Shown: positions 44,338-57,800 of the stretch, piece after piece
Numbering within the stretch: position 1 is the stretch's first letter
Layout: every line of letters starts with the position of its first letter
Source: Favolaschia claudopus
Taxonomy: Eukaryota; Basidiomycota; Agaricomycetes; Agaricales; Mycenaceae
NCBI GenBank assembly: GCA_037176885.1
Contig: JAWWNJ010000100.1
Location: forward strand, 434,001-498,000
Direction: 5' to 3'
Length of the DNA: 64,000 nucleotides
Translations under genes and position numbers: made by a program
The notes under the pieces: generated by a model
What the model was told of the DNA's origin: nothing
Database searches by the model: none
What the model saw: the letters and a program-made list of their open reading frames with translations, nothing else

Positions 44338-45621
44338 CGCATTTGTTTTCTGTTGCTCGTCATGCATACTGCGGAGACCCTCATTCACGTTTGCCAGGGT
44401 CTCCGTCATCACCTTGAGAGCCTCGATGTGCGCATTATGGCGTACCTCATCCTCCTTCCGAGCAGCCTTCAAATCCGCTTCGTCCTGCTCAAGACGCGTG
44501 TTGAGAACATCGTGGAGTGCTCCGAGATTGTTCCTGCGACGCTTGTTGGTTGCGTTAGCGCTCGGGGCTGAGTTTTCGTCATTTTTTCGTCTGTTGTATT
44601 AATAATGTTGAGTGAGATTGCGGCACATTATGAGAACGAACTTGGTGCCACGTTGACCTTGACGTTCTCGAACAGTCGCTCCGTCCACCGACGATAGATC
44701 GCAAAGACGCTCTTGACAAGGCCCTTCATAGCAGCCTCACGCATTTCAGCGCCAGACTGCGCTTCGAGGCCTTGTTTCGTTTTGACCTTGCGCGAAGAAG
44801 CAACAACTTCACCATCGGAAAGCGCAGAGAGTTCGCCCAATACCTGTACAAATTGCGTAGAGAACTGAATGGAGCGAAGAAAGAAAACTTACATGCATGA
44901 ATTCTGTCACCTCTTCGTTCGTTCCGGTCTTTTGTAGTGATTCCGCCTCGCGAGTCTACTCAAAAATTAGGACTGGGTTGAAACATGGATAACAGTGACA
45001 CACCTTAAATTTGGCAATCAGTCGCTGCAAACATTTGCGACAAGCCTCCCCGGAGCGCGGCGTCCATGGACGCGTCGCAGTTTTGCTGATGGTGGTGTTG
45101 ACTGCATCGGCTCGGCAGTAGCGGTCCACGCAATCGCTCGCTGTTGCGGGTTGTTGCGGAGGAAGGGGCGGTCCGCATTAGCCTGCTGGACAAGAACACG
45201 GTCTTGCCATGGCTGCCAGTGCTGGGATCGCGCATTTCGCGCGTTCTGAGTTACTTCTGCCCAATAGAACACCCTGAATCAGCGAATATTTCGTAAACAC
45301 AACGAGGACAACGCACCACTGGATTCCTCATCTTCATCCTCGTCCCCCGCATCCTCGTCGTCCTCCTCCTCGTCATCGTGCTCCTCCTCCTCCTCCTCCT
45401 CCTCCTCATATTCATCGTGTTTCTCATCTTCCTCATCTTCCTCGTTATCCTCATCCTCTCCACCAAGATTCTCCTCGTCTTCCGAGCCTTGTTCCGGCTC
45501 AGCAGAAGCAGCAGCGCTCGGGCGGTGGCTGGCGGGTGTGGGTTTGGCGGCGGCTGACTTTCGGCCGTTTCCGGCGGTGGTTTTGGGGCTGTGCTGGCTG
45601 GCCTTTATTTCGTGTAGTCAT
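44242..45621 (-). pseudogene. Acidic coiled-coil DNA-binding-like gene, frameshifted
   Basis: Minus-strand pieces read in order. A basic N-terminus is followed by an acidic run (DEDNEEDEEDEK..), coded by the (GAG)n-like tract at 45330-45470. After an intron comes 'VFYWAEVTQNARNARSQHWQPW' and 'RSGEACRKCLQRLIAKFK', then 'TREAESLQKTGTNEEVTEFMH', 'LGELSALSDGE..AAMKGLVKS' and a coiled-coil C-terminus ('ALLEAQELHRREEQIRRREQE'). I have seen this order in multicopy agaricomycete proteins with a Myb/SANT-like feel, probably transposon accessories; that is from memory. Three frame changes (near 45600, 45110 and 44700) make this copy a probable pseudogene. Confidence 0.45.
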
Positions 45622-45639
45622 AGTCATTGTGAGTCGTTT

Positions 45640-47029
45640 GCCGGATGGGAGATGCAATGTGAGGTGGAGGATATGGCGAAAAAACGACTTGTTTATGCGC
45701 TGTTTACGCCATGATGTCATAGGGTAAGCGACCTGGCGTAAGCGAAGCGACCCCGCGGCACATGCCTGTGGAGCGGCATAGGCCGCGGCTGCCGCTTCGC
45801 ACAAACTCGGTAATCTTTGCTTTGATACAGTGCAAGGATCTGAGTCAACAGCGTGTTTGGGTTATTGGGACTCAATATTCGTTGAAAATCAGCGCAATAA
45901 CTATTTTGGTGGCACTATAGATATCCAAAGAGCCTGAAATAATTCTCCCAAGCAGGAATTATACAGCAATCCGACAATGGACGCGAAAGATTGAGACGCT
46001 AAATAAGGCACGTGACCGTGTACTCTCCTCCCGGTTTGTGCTGTCTTTCTACCAATTCTGATGATGAACTAAGCCAGAACTCTTTGTATAGCTAGTTTGA
46101 ATCTATTTCAATGGTATAGCCAACTTGAGGCTTCCCTGAATCAGCCAGTGGTTCGCAATGTACAATGAAATGACCAGCTCCTTCCTAATTGAGTACCCGG
46201 TTCAAAAAACGGGTCTTTCTCGAAATTTTGATGATGAATTCCACTGAAAGTTGGGGGACAGCGGTATTGACCCTAGTAAAGGCTGCATACTAAGTCCAGG
46301 CTTCCCTGAAATTCTGCTTTACATGTTATCGTGCAAATGATTCGCTTTGCCACTTGCTGCAAACAAGTATAAATTTCCTTGCTGGGGCACCCCCTATGAC
46401 TTAAAACCTGGTAAGCATTCTTAATTACCACCGTAGTAATCTGTTTATACCATACACCGGGCCACTAATATGAGCATGGCAAATCGGCGGTGGATTTTGT
46501 GTGCGAGGTGACCTAGTACAGCCACTCGGACATCCCCGAAACACGGCTGATGAGATCAGCTCAGACATATGTGACTGTAACATCAAACACGGCTGCTTTG
46601 CCGTGTTGATACCGGTCATTTTCGTTTCTGAAGGCTCATGTGCGATGGCTGTGGACGCCCATGTCCTTATTTGGACATGGGACTGCACCCGTGAATGATG
46701 GCCGTTGGGCAGATCATTCCCGCTTGATCCTCACGCTCAGGCTTCGAGTTCGTGCTCAGGTCGCGCTCGGTCGCGTCTCGACACGGACGTGTTCTGCAAC
46801 GAGGAAGAATTTGAAAATACCTTTCTCGCGAACGAAGGTGTGCCACCGAAACTACAGTCATATTCATAAAAAAACAGAGTACAGCCGTACCAAGATGTAC
46901 ATGATTTTAAATGAGCCTTTGAGGAAATACCGTACCGCAACACCACAGTGCCATCGGCGAGCAAGTCAGAAGAGAAAGTAACCTAGCTCCTGCTAGTTGC
47001 TCACATGTCCTACTTCCTTCTGTGTGTAT
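45640..47029. other. Gene-poor stretch
   Basis: Short palindromes such as CCCATGTCC..GGACATGGG (about 46655-46682) but no supported gene. Confidence 0.45.
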
Positions 47030-47400
47030 TTAACTTTGAAGGAATGTTTTATTCGTTGACAAGAAAAGGCGAAGACTATGAAACGACGGCAGTTGTGAAA
47101 ACAACCGCGCATTTCCTCCAGAACACGAAGTCGTGTGCGGAGGCTTGTGCGCGATTGTTCTAACAAATGCGCGGTGTCGGCATAAACGTGGGGAAGCGTG
47201 GACAGTGAGCGGGGTGGTGGCACTGTGCTTGTGTTGACGAGTAGCGATGAAAGCGGCGACGAGTGAGAGTCGCCACGACAGCAACGAGGGAATGACAGTG
47301 TCAGCGAGCGAAGGTGGGCGGCAATCACAGCGAGCACATAGCTTTGTTGTATCAGTGAAGAGCTTCTTGAGCAGATGAAGTGTTAGCATGAAATCAACTT
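47030..47400 (-). repeat. Diverged duplicate, copy 1
   Basis: Shares an ordered set of words with 47790-48190: GAAACGAC, AAAACAACCGC, CCTCCAG, ACACGAA..TCGTG, CGGAGGCT, GTGTTGACG/GTTGATGG, GAGCAGAT. Minus-strand frames in both copies are similar but shifted. Function unknown. Confidence 0.4.
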
Positions 47401-47789
47401 AAATAGGCAAAGAACACACCTAAAATTTCAGATGAGCCGGTGATAGCATCCACTAACACCGGCTCAAGTTAGATTTTAGTGTGAATATAGCACGAAGGAG
47501 AAGAGGATGGGGGAGAGTGGGAGGGACAAGAGAAGGTCGTCAACGCGTTGCTGCACCGATGCGCGATTTGCGTCAAGCAATATTGCGGCCGACGATTTGA
47601 TTGTCTGGGGAAGGGAAACCGTAGGTCTTGCAAGTGTCCGCATCCTCCGCTTCGTCCGAGAGAGAAACTGCGCATAACAGAGAAACAGAGAGCGCTGTGG
47701 AAGGCGCGACAGCGGGAGTCAACAACGCAGGGCGGGAGTGGGGGCCGTAGTTGATCTCAGTACCTTCTCATTGTGTATTACTTCGAATT

Positions 47790-48190
47790 CGAAGGAATGC
47801 CGTCTGTCGTCTCGAATTTCGTTGAGACAAATTGTCGTACACAGCCGGACACGACGAAACGACTGCAATGATCAAAATAACCGCACACCCCCTCCAGCAC
47901 ACGAATTCGTGCACGGAGGCTGCTGTGCGGTTCTTCAGGCAGTGGCACATCGTATGCGTGACGGTGTCTTGTTGATGGGTGGCGAATACAGATGTTGATG
48001 GCGGCGCGAGCGCGAGTAGTCAAGAGCGAGGGCCATGACGGTGAGAGCGGCGGGCAGCGACAACGAGGGCGGCAAGCGGTGAGACCGAGAGTTGACGAAG
48101 GGCATCGGTGTGTGTGACGCTGCCGTGCTGAGCAGATACACAACTCGTTAACATAAATTCAGACTATCAAAACTATTGACACGCACCTTT
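47790..48190 (-). repeat. Diverged duplicate, copy 2
   Basis: Partner of 47030-47400 in the same orientation. The ACACGAATTCGTG word here is a perfect palindrome. Confidence 0.4.
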
Positions 48191-48617
48191 CACCTTGATA
48201 AGCACACCCAGATTCATGATTCCCAGTTGGTTTGAGGTTTATAGATACAATAAGCAAGAGAGTAAGACTGTTGGAGAGGCGCAGTCGAAGGATACGAGAC
48301 AAAGCGGCGGAGGAGAATTGGTTTACGAGGTGAAAACTTGATGAGATCGATATCGAGGTGCGAGGTGCGAGTTGGGAGCCGAAAGAGTTTGAACAAGATG
48401 GTATATAGGCGAATCAGAGGGAGGCTGTCGAGGCGGGAAGAGGGACTGGAGAGGGAGACGACTCAAGAGACTCGGAGAGAGGAAGACTGAGCTGGTTTAC
48501 CGCCGACAGCTGTCATTGCGTTGGCAGTGTCCGGCTCCGGCGTCTTAAAATAAAAATATCTTGATTTTCATTCGCTGTGTCCCAAGTCCATTCGGGGACA
48601 ACCCCAGAATGGACTAA

Positions 48618-49598
48618 GAGTCCGTTCGGAAAGTCCTCGCGCGAGGACGAGGACGACGACCAGTAGTCTATTAGTTACCACGCCCACTACCCGGTAGCCT
48701 GCGTTATTATATAAGCAGCCCGTTTTGGAACTCACGTGCAGTTGACATCGGCTGATCTCAAAGCCTCGACACGCCGGTCAGACGTGTTTTTACGCGTTTC
48801 AACTGAGGAGAAGACATCCTATACGAGTTTGAGAACAGACTTCGGGGGAAAGCGGTATATTTGACCTCTCCAACCTCGAATTCAGTCGTTTTCCTGACCA
48901 TTCAGCTGCTGCCGGCGCTTTCCGAGAAGCATCAATCAATGACAGCTGCCATCAACTTGCCGTCACCACGCAAACACCTGCAAGGCGATTCCTTCTATAA
49001 AATGTGCATGATTTGGGTAGAAAGAGGTCAGAATGTCCTTTTGAGAAAGTTTAGGACTGACATGTACTGACACCCAACTGAAAGCCGCGTTGAAACGCGT
49101 CGAAATGAAGTACATAGGCGTGTTGTTTGCTCGTGTTGGGGAGCATCATGACGTCGTAAGGCAGGCTACCGGGTAATTGACCGCGGGTAACCAACAGACT
49201 TTAATTCAGCGAACTTGTGAGCTAAGAAGAATTAAAGCGTCTGTCTAGAGAGACTAGACGACCAGGGGATCGGGGGCTCGGTCCGGTCACTTGTCACATC
49301 TCGTGATTGATAGTGACATGCTGTAATGGTTGTTCCAGTTTTTTTTTCTTCTTGTTTTTTGCGCATTCTTTGAGTTTTTTTGTTGACCCTTTACTTGTGA
49401 CCAAGTTGCTATGTACTCCCCTTCACTTTCGAGCTTTTGTGGCCAGTTTTTAGCCCAGATCACTCATTTTGTCTCTTGCTTGACGCTGTTTGGCCAAACT
49501 GTTGGAAAGCCGCGGAAGACGGCCGGATAGCGTGTTGCCGGGTTACCGATCCTTGGTCCTCGTCCTCGTCCTCGCGCGAGGACTTTCCGAACGGACTC
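48618..49598. mobile_element. 981-bp PIF/Harbinger-like MITE
   Basis: Terminal inverted repeats of about 45 bp start GAGTCCGTTCGGAAAGTCC and contain a CTCGCGCGAG core. TAA flanks both ends (48615-48617, 49599-49601), the 3-bp target duplication typical of PIF/Harbinger. No transposase is encoded; a second inverted repeat is nested inside. Confidence 0.85.
48665..49200. mobile_element. Nested inverted-repeat element
   Basis: AGTCTATTAGTTACC at the left pairs with GGTAACCAACAGACT at the right, followed inward by TACCCGGTAGCCTGC and complement, and by ACGCGTTTCAAC near 48795 with its complement near 49095. It is either a separate foldback element inserted in the MITE or the inner part of its arms. 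Confidence 0.6.
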
Positions 49599-49601
49599 TA
49601 A

Positions 49602-51828
49602 GGACATGCCACAAACTTGAATTCGAGCCGCGGCCAGATTGGGACATGGGAATCAACATGAATTCTATCTGCAGCGTACATTCGAGAGCATATTAGGCCT
49701 CGTGAAGCCGGGGGCAAACCCAAACTTGGATTTGAAATTCTCCCTCTTTTTCCCCCTTTTTTCTCTTTTTTCGCAACTTGAATAACTTGATTTCTTGAGC
49801 CCGTCCACAGACATGGGACATGGGCCTTTCTGAATGCTCTAATTGATGACCTTGATAGCCTGGCAGGCCGACTGATACATATCAGCTAGCCGCGTTTTCG
49901 TTTTCGATTTTCGTTTATACCGTTAAACCATTTCCGTTTGGTTTGCCAGATTCCACAAACGAAAACGAAATGGTTGGAGCCTTAAAGGTGAGGGGTCAGA
50001 AAAGTTATGTCTGGGACAGATTTATTAGAGCGGGGGACAGTAAGCGTACACGCTGTTTCAATTTATTCAACACTAACAGTGGATTCCTATTCTTCAACAA
50101 CTTCAAGCGATGTGCATGTTCGACAGCCACAATGTTACAGTGCACTTGGAGAGATGCACATTTCGACTGGTTAGCGCAGTGACCGCCGGTAAGCCATTTC
50201 AGTTCAGTATTCTTCCATTTTCATTTTGATTTCAATCTTTCCTATTTCACAAGTGCGGTGAGTCCATGTTTTTAATTTTCATTTGGATTGATAAATCCCT
50301 TCCTTCTCGCAGCACTCAACCTAGCTTCGTTGTTCCCCCCTGCTCGTTCTCAGGTACGCTGTTTCTTGCTCATATTCTCAATTTCTTTCAGGAGCTGACG
50401 GATATTTAGTTGTTCATTGTAAATCAAATCAAATCATTTGATTCGTTCTGGGTATAGAGTACAAGAGGTATGTATAATTACCTTACTTTGTTCTTAGAAG
50501 CCAACGTCCCTCGAAGATCCGCCTCGAATCGAGGCGCGTAGGAAGTTGAGGTCGACGCGAAATCTGCAGACGGGAGAAACATGAAGTGAGTTTGAGTTTA
50601 TTTTCGTCGATTTGAAGAGAAACTTGCGATTTTCGAGGCAGGGTTGATGCAGCGCTGTTGGAGCGTGAAGTTGCGGGATTCGGGCGGTGTACGGGTGCGG
50701 GGATGGACGGGGAGGTGTTGAGGGCGGGGAGCAGAGCACGTAGTTTTGATTTTTTCGGGTTATTTGACGAATGGGGAAGGGGCGGGAGTGCTGTGTCGGC
50801 GTGGGCAAGGGTCTTGGAGGGGTCGAAGGTGGAGTGGGCGGCGGCGAGGAGGGAGATTTTGAGGGAGGCGGGATGTTAGGGGACTCGACGCGAGCGAGGA
50901 GGTCCTGGGGTCGGAGATTGAGGCGGGGAAGGGAGCTTGGGGTCGGGTTGAGTGCGGAGTTGACAGGAGGAAAAGGGAGAGCATTGGGGACTTGAGGAAA
51001 GGAAGCGGTATGGTGCGCGTAGCGCGGCGTTGATGTCGTCCGGCACGTCGTAGATGACGTGGCGAGGAGCGGAGTGGGGCGTCGAGAAAGAGTCGGAACG
51101 GGTGAGTGGGGAGGCGAGACGGCAGGTGGGAGGGGGTGGTGAGATCAGGAGGGGAGGAAGGGTCAGTATGAATTAGAGTGCAGAGAATGCGTAGCGGACG
51201 CACCTCGATTGCGTGGCTCTGACGGTGTTGACGCGGAAGGTACAATTAAAAGGGAGCGGATGCTGCGGGGCGGCGTAGGGATAGACGGGGATAGGGTGTG
51301 TCGGCGGCGGCGAGTGGGTCGCCGCGTTCTGTTCGGAACGCCCGTCTTCTGCTGTTGTCGATGAAAAACACTCGCAGTCCCACTCCCGACGTTGACAACG
51401 GCTGCCGTTTGCTTCTGTCTACTCTTCTCCAGACCATCGGGCTGAGTCCGTGATTCTGCAGCGCAAAGACGCATCAGCGGAGGAAGAGGGATGGGAAAAA
51501 AAGGAGTAAACTTGTGCCATGTTCTCGCCGGTGGCTCGTAAACAAGGCTAGAATAAGACTGTGAGATTCCAGTAGAGAGTCGTGAGTCGCAATAGATTCA
51601 GGTGTACGCCCTTAGCACTTGAAATAACACGAGAAATGCACGTAGGAGGGAAGGAAGAGTAAGTAGTCGGCAATCAGAAATGACGTTGTATTTGTTGTCT
51701 GGCGAATAACACCGCCACGCCGTTCTTCACCTCACGACCTCTCCACGGTCTGCAACCCCGTTTTCCTCGTTGTCCCTCTCCCCGCCCGTATTGCTACTAT
51801 TCTCTAATTGAGCTCGCTGCAGGCCGCG
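49602..51828. other. Gene-poor stretch upstream of chitin synthase
   Basis: 49870-49970 has AAACGAAAACGAAATGG-like words in both orientations. 50640-51300 is G-rich and purine-biased on the plus strand; its long minus-strand frames are Pro/Arg-rich and not credible. The last few hundred bases probably hold the chitin synthase promoter and leader; no TATA box stands out. Confidence 0.4.
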
Positions 51829-54800
51829 ATGAACCGCTCCGGGACGCTGTCGCAGCGCATGGAGGGCACTCATGACCTCGCATCCCTCTCCGCCCTCTCC
51901 GACGACGCCATCGTCGCTTGCATCCGCGAGCGATTCATGTCCGACACCATATATACTAGAATTGGCTCCTCTGGTCTCGTCGCCCTCAACCCCCACAAAT
52001 ACGTCTCCACCAGCAGCGACGCCGTCCTCCAGAAATATGCTGCGAATTACCGCGACACCTCAGAACACAAGGAGGAGCTTCCCCCCCATATCTTTGAGCT
52101 GGCAAACAACGCGTACTACCATATGCGCCGCACGACTCAAGACCAGATCATCCTTTTCACGTACGTCGATTGTTTCCACTGTTTTCTCTACTCATTACGC
52201 GTTCACACAGCGGAGAGACTGCCAGCGGCAAGTCGGAGAATCGCCGTCTCGCCATCAAATCCGTCCTCGAGCTCAGCGTCAGCAGTCCTGGCAAGAAAGG
52301 CTCCAAGCTCGGCACCCAGATCCCCGCTGCCGAATTTGTGCTCGAGTCCTTCGGCAACGCTCGCACCCTCTTCAATCCCAATGCCTCGCGTTTCGGCAAA
52401 TACACCGAGCTGCAGTTCAACGACCGCGGCCGTCTCCAGGGTATTAAGACTCTTGAATACTATCTCGAGCGCAGCCGCGTCGCTGGTGCTCCTAATGGCG
52501 AGCGCAATTTCCACATTTTCTACTACCTCGCTGCGGGCGCTACCCCCGAGGAACGCCAGCACCTCCACCTCCTCGACAAGACCACCTTCCGCTACCTCGG
52601 CCAGCACCGCGCCACTGCCAGCGGCCCGAACGCGCGTCCCTCCGACGACGCCATGCGCTTCGACCAGCTCAAGGTCGCGCTCAAGACCATCGGCTTCAGC
52701 AAGCGCCACGTCGCGCAGACCTGCCAGCTCCTCGCCGCCATCCTCCACCTCGGCAACCTCGAGTTCACCGTCGACAAGCATAGGAACGAGGACGCCGCCG
52801 TCGTGCGCAACACCGACGTCCTCGACCTCGTCGCCGAGTTCCTCGGCGTGCACCCGAGCAGCCTCGAGCAGACGTTGAGTTACCGCACGAAGCTCGTGAA
52901 GAAGGAGCTTTGCACCGTCTTCCTCGACGCGGACGGCGCGTCCGACAACCGCGACGAGCTCGCGAAGAACCTCTACTCGCTCCTTTTCACCTGGCTCAAC
53001 GAGCACATCAACCAGCGTCTATGCAAGGACGACTTCACCACCATGATCGGCCTGTTCGACATCCCCGGCCCGCAGAACCTCTCCTCCCGCCCCAATTCTT
53101 TGGATCAATTCTGCATCAACTTCGCGAACGAGCGCCTCCAGGCATGGACGCAGCACCGCCTCTTCGAGGCGCATGTCGCGGAGTACACCACCGAGCAACT
53201 CATCCCGCGCCTCCTCCCCGCCTCCATCCCGTACTTCGACAACTCTGAGTGCATCCGCCTCCTGCAAAACCGACCCGGCGGGCTGATTCACATCATGGAC
53301 GACCAGGCGCGGAGGGCGCCGAAGAAGACAGATTTTACGATGGTGGAGGCGTTTACGAAGCGGTGGGGGAATCATAGCAGCTTCAAGACGGGTGGCGCGT
53401 TGGACCGGGCGGGGTTCCCGACGTTTACGATTAGCCATTATAATGGCCCGGTGACGTATAGCAGTGAAGGGTTTTTGGAGCGGAATGCGCATCCGTTCAA
53501 TCCGGATTTCGTTAGTCTGTTGAGGGGGGAGAGTGGGGATGCGAATGGGCAGGGGAGGAGTGTTAATCCGTTCGTGAAGGGGTTGTTTAAGTAAGTTTCT
53601 TTGTCTTTGCTTTTTTTTGGTGTGAAGTGGTGCTGATGATGGGTTTTAAAGCAATAAAGCGATTGCGACGCAGGCGCATCCGCGGAATGAGGACACGATT
53701 GTTGCGGCGCAGCAGCCCGTCAGGCCTATGCGCGCGCCGTCCGTGCGGCGCAAGAACACCGTCAAGCGTACCCCGATGTCGCCTGGCGCCGGCGCCGGCG
53801 CCGACATCCCCGAGGAAGAAGACGCCCTCGGCGGCGAGGCCGCCGCCAACGCCTGCACCGCAGGCGAATTCCGCTCCGCGCTCGACACCCTCTTCGCGAC
53901 GTTCGAGGAGACGCAAGCGTGGCACGTCTTCTGCATCAACCCCAACGACTCCCAACTGCCGAATCAGCTCGAGGGGCGGAGCGTCAAGGGGCAGGTGCGG
54001 AGCGCGGGGCTGGCGCAGATTGCGGTGCGGAGCGGGGGTGGTGTTTGAGGTGGGGATGGGGATGGGGGAGTTTTGTGAAAGGTATAGGGAGGTGCTTGAG
54101 GAGAGGGGGGTGGTTGAGGGGAGTGAGCGGGAGAAGGTGGATCAGGCGAGGACGGCATTTGGGCTGGGGGAGAGGGATGTGGTGGTTGGTGTGCAGAAGG
54201 TGTGTTGGCGTTTTGATTTTTTTCTCTGTTTCGATTTTTTGTCTTTTCTTTTTTTTTCGAGGCGGGGTTTTGCTGACGATTGAGTGCAGGTATATTTGTC
54301 GCATGCGGCCTTTCATTGTCTGGAGGACCCGCTCCGTGCTAGCGATGTTGAGGAGCAGAAGCGGAATCGCGTTGTTGAGGGGAATGTGGCGGCGGCGGAT
54401 CCGTATGCGCCGTATGCGGCGGGGACGCCTATGCTTGATGGCGAAGAGGCACCGTGGGGGTGGCTGCTGGTGGTGGATACCACGACCCGTATGCCGGATC
54501 CACCGCTGCGCTCCCGCTCGTCGCCAACGCCTCACCGTTCCAACGCGCGGATCTCTACGGGGACGACGAAGGCGGGTTTGACGAGCGAGGATCGCTCCGT
54601 CGTGGAGCCGACTCGGAGTTTGATGCGCGCAGTCGTTTCACGAGTGCGCGCGACGAGGGAGGCATCGAATTTCGGCAGCGAGAGCTACGCCCCGTCGCGC
54701 AATATGTTTGGGGCGGAGGGGAAAGGCAAGGGGCGGCGGTGCTGCGCCGCTCCTCGACAAGGACGCGCTGGCGGGCGAGATTGCGGAGGGCGAGACGACG

Positions 54801-57800
54801 GAGGTGTTCAAGGAGACGACGCGCGCGGAGGCGGTGGACGTTCTTGTGCCGTCTCTTGACGTGGTGGATACCCGACTTTTTGCTGACCTGGTGCGGAAGG
54901 ATGAAGCGCGGGGATGTGAGGCAGGCGTGGCGCGAGAAGCTGGCGCTGAATATGCTCATCTGGTTGATGTGTTTGGCGATGGCGTTTGTGATTGTGTTTT
55001 TGCAGAGGCTGATTTGCCCGACGGAGCATGTGTTCAGCCAGAGCGAGCTGTCGAGCCATAGTTTCCAGTTCAGCCCGAATAACGTCTACACGAGCGTCCG
55101 CGGGGAGGTGTTCAGTTTGAGTACGATTGTGGAGCTGCATTCGCGGACTGTGCCGGTGATTCCTTCGAAGACGATTCTCAAGACGTATGGTGGGACGAGC
55201 GCAGATAATATCTTCCCTGTACAGGTATGTTTCAATGTATGCATACGATGTTCCGCTGCTGACTCTTTTCTCAGGTCAGCGCACTTTGCAATGGAGTGGA
55301 CGGCGGCGTTAGCCCGTATGTCACCTTCACGACTTCCAACAACACCGATAAGAACGCGCAGTACCACGACTTCCGGTTCTTCACCAACGACTCGCGCCCG
55401 GATTGGTACTTTGAGAGTATGGTGCAGATGCGGTGGAAGGCGCGACGGGGTTTCCTTGGGATTACACCGAAGGAAATTCGTCAAAGGGCACAGAATAGCT
55501 CGATCGCTATCTACAACGGCCTCGTCTACGATCTTACCGGCTACATCCAGAACCCGCGCGGTGTGATACCGCCGGCTGGCGAGAACGCACCTAACGTCGA
55601 CACCAACTTCATGTCGGAGAAGGTGGTCGATATCTTCAAGTTCAATGCCGGCGGCGACGTCACCAAGGACCTCAACAATCTTGTCGGGAACGGTCTCACT
55701 CAGGAGCAGCTGGACCGGCAGAAGGTCTGCCTGCGGAATCTCTTCACCATTGGGCGCGTCGACAGTCGGCAGTCGGCCAAGTGTGTCTTCTCGACCTACA
55801 TCCTGCTCGTCCTGTCCATCATCATGGTGTCCGTTATCGGCTTCAAGTTTATTGCGTCTATCAGTCTCGCTAGCGTACGCGCTCCGGAAGACCACGACAA
55901 GTTTGTTATTTGCCAAGTCCCTTGTTATACCGAAGGCGATGCATCTCTTCGCCGCACCATCGACTCGCTCGCGCAGCTCAAGTACGATGACAAGCGTAAG
56001 CTGCTGCTCATCATCTGCGATGGTATGATTGTCGGTTCGGGCAATGACCGCCCTACGCCTCGTATCGTTCTCGACATCCTCGGCGCTGACCCCAATCTCG
56101 ATCCTGAACCCCTCAGCTTCCTCTCTCTCGGCGAGGGTGCGAAGCAGCACAACATGGGGAAGGTCTATTCGGGACTTTACGAGTGCAAAGGACATGTCGT
56201 GCCTTACATGGTCATCGCCAAGGTCGGCAAACCCACCGAGCGCTCGCGGCCTGGTAATCGCGGAAAGCGTGACTCCCAGATGATTCTCATGCATTTCTTG
56301 AACAAGGTATGTCGCATGTATCTTTTGAATGCTTCTGCTGACTATCGTCAAGGTCCACTTCAACTCCCCCATGAACCCACTCGAGCTGGAGATGTATCAC
56401 CAAGTCAAGAATGTCATTGGTGTGAATCCGACCTTCTACGAGTACGTGTTCATGGTGGATGCGGATACCACTGTCGACCAATTCTCTGTCAACCGGCTTA
56501 TCTCGTCGTACGTCGTGTTCTTTTATTCGAGGCGTGTCTTGATCTCTTCTTCAGTATGATACACGATAAGAAACTGCTCGGTGTCTGCGGTGAAACGCAG
56601 CTCGCCAATGCCAAGCAGTCTATTATCACGATGATGCAGGTCTACGAGTACTTCATCTCGCACAACATGGCCAAGGCGTTCGAGAGTCTGTTTGGGTCCG
56701 TCACCTGTTTGCCCGGTTGTTTCACGCTCTACCGAATTCGCACGACCGACACGCACAAACCTCTTCTCATCTCCAACCAGCTCATCCACGACTACTCGGA
56801 AAATCGTGTGGATACCCTGCATATGAAGAATCTCCTGCATCTCGGAGAAGATCGATACCTCACCACGCTTCTCCTCAAGCACTTCCCGACCTTCAAGACC
56901 CAGTTTGTGCGCGACGCCTTCGCTTACACCGTCGCTCCCGATGACTGGAAGATTCTGTTGTCTCAACGTCGTCGTTGGATCAACTCGACGGTCCACAATC
57001 TCGGCGAGCTTATCTTCCTTGAGCAGCTGTGTGGTTTCTGCTGTTTCTCCATGCGTTTCGTTGTCATCATCGACTTGGTTTCGACCTTGACGCAGCCTGT
57101 CACCGTCGCCTATGTGAGTGTGAAAGCCTATTGCTAAATATGCGCACTCACCTCAACGCCAGATTGTCTATCTGATATACCTGGTTGCTGTCGAACACCT
57201 GCAAATCCAAACCATCTCTCTGGTCTTGATCATCGCCGTCTACGCCCTGCAAATGTTCGTCTTCATTTTACGCCGCAAGTGGGACATGATCGGGTGGATG
57301 GTCTTCTACATCATCGCTATTCCCGTCTTCTCCTTCTATCTCCCACTGTACTCATTCTGGCGCATGGACGATTTCTCTTGGGGTCAAACCCGTGTCGTGC
57401 TTGGAGAGTCGGGCAAGAAAATGATCGTCCATGTACGTGGCCTCCGGTCTTTCCTCTTGTACAGTTCGTTGATTGCGCTGTAGGACGAGGGCAAGTTTGA
57501 TCCGCGTGTCATCCCTCTCAAATCCTGGAACGACTACGTATGTTTTTTACGTCGTCCACTGCTTGGATTTTGCTCATCGACCTGACAGGAAAACGAGCTG
57601 TGGGACAAAGAATCAAATCACAGCATCGGCTCTTGGGCACCACCCCCAAGATTCAAAAACGATGGCTACGCTGAATCACGGACCGCCTCGCTCTATGGAC
57701 GGGAAACCACGTACGAGCCGCGTAGCTACTCCCCGGCGCCGTCGCAGGCCGGAGGCTATAACCCGATGCAATACCCGCCACCCGGATATCAGTCGGGGCG

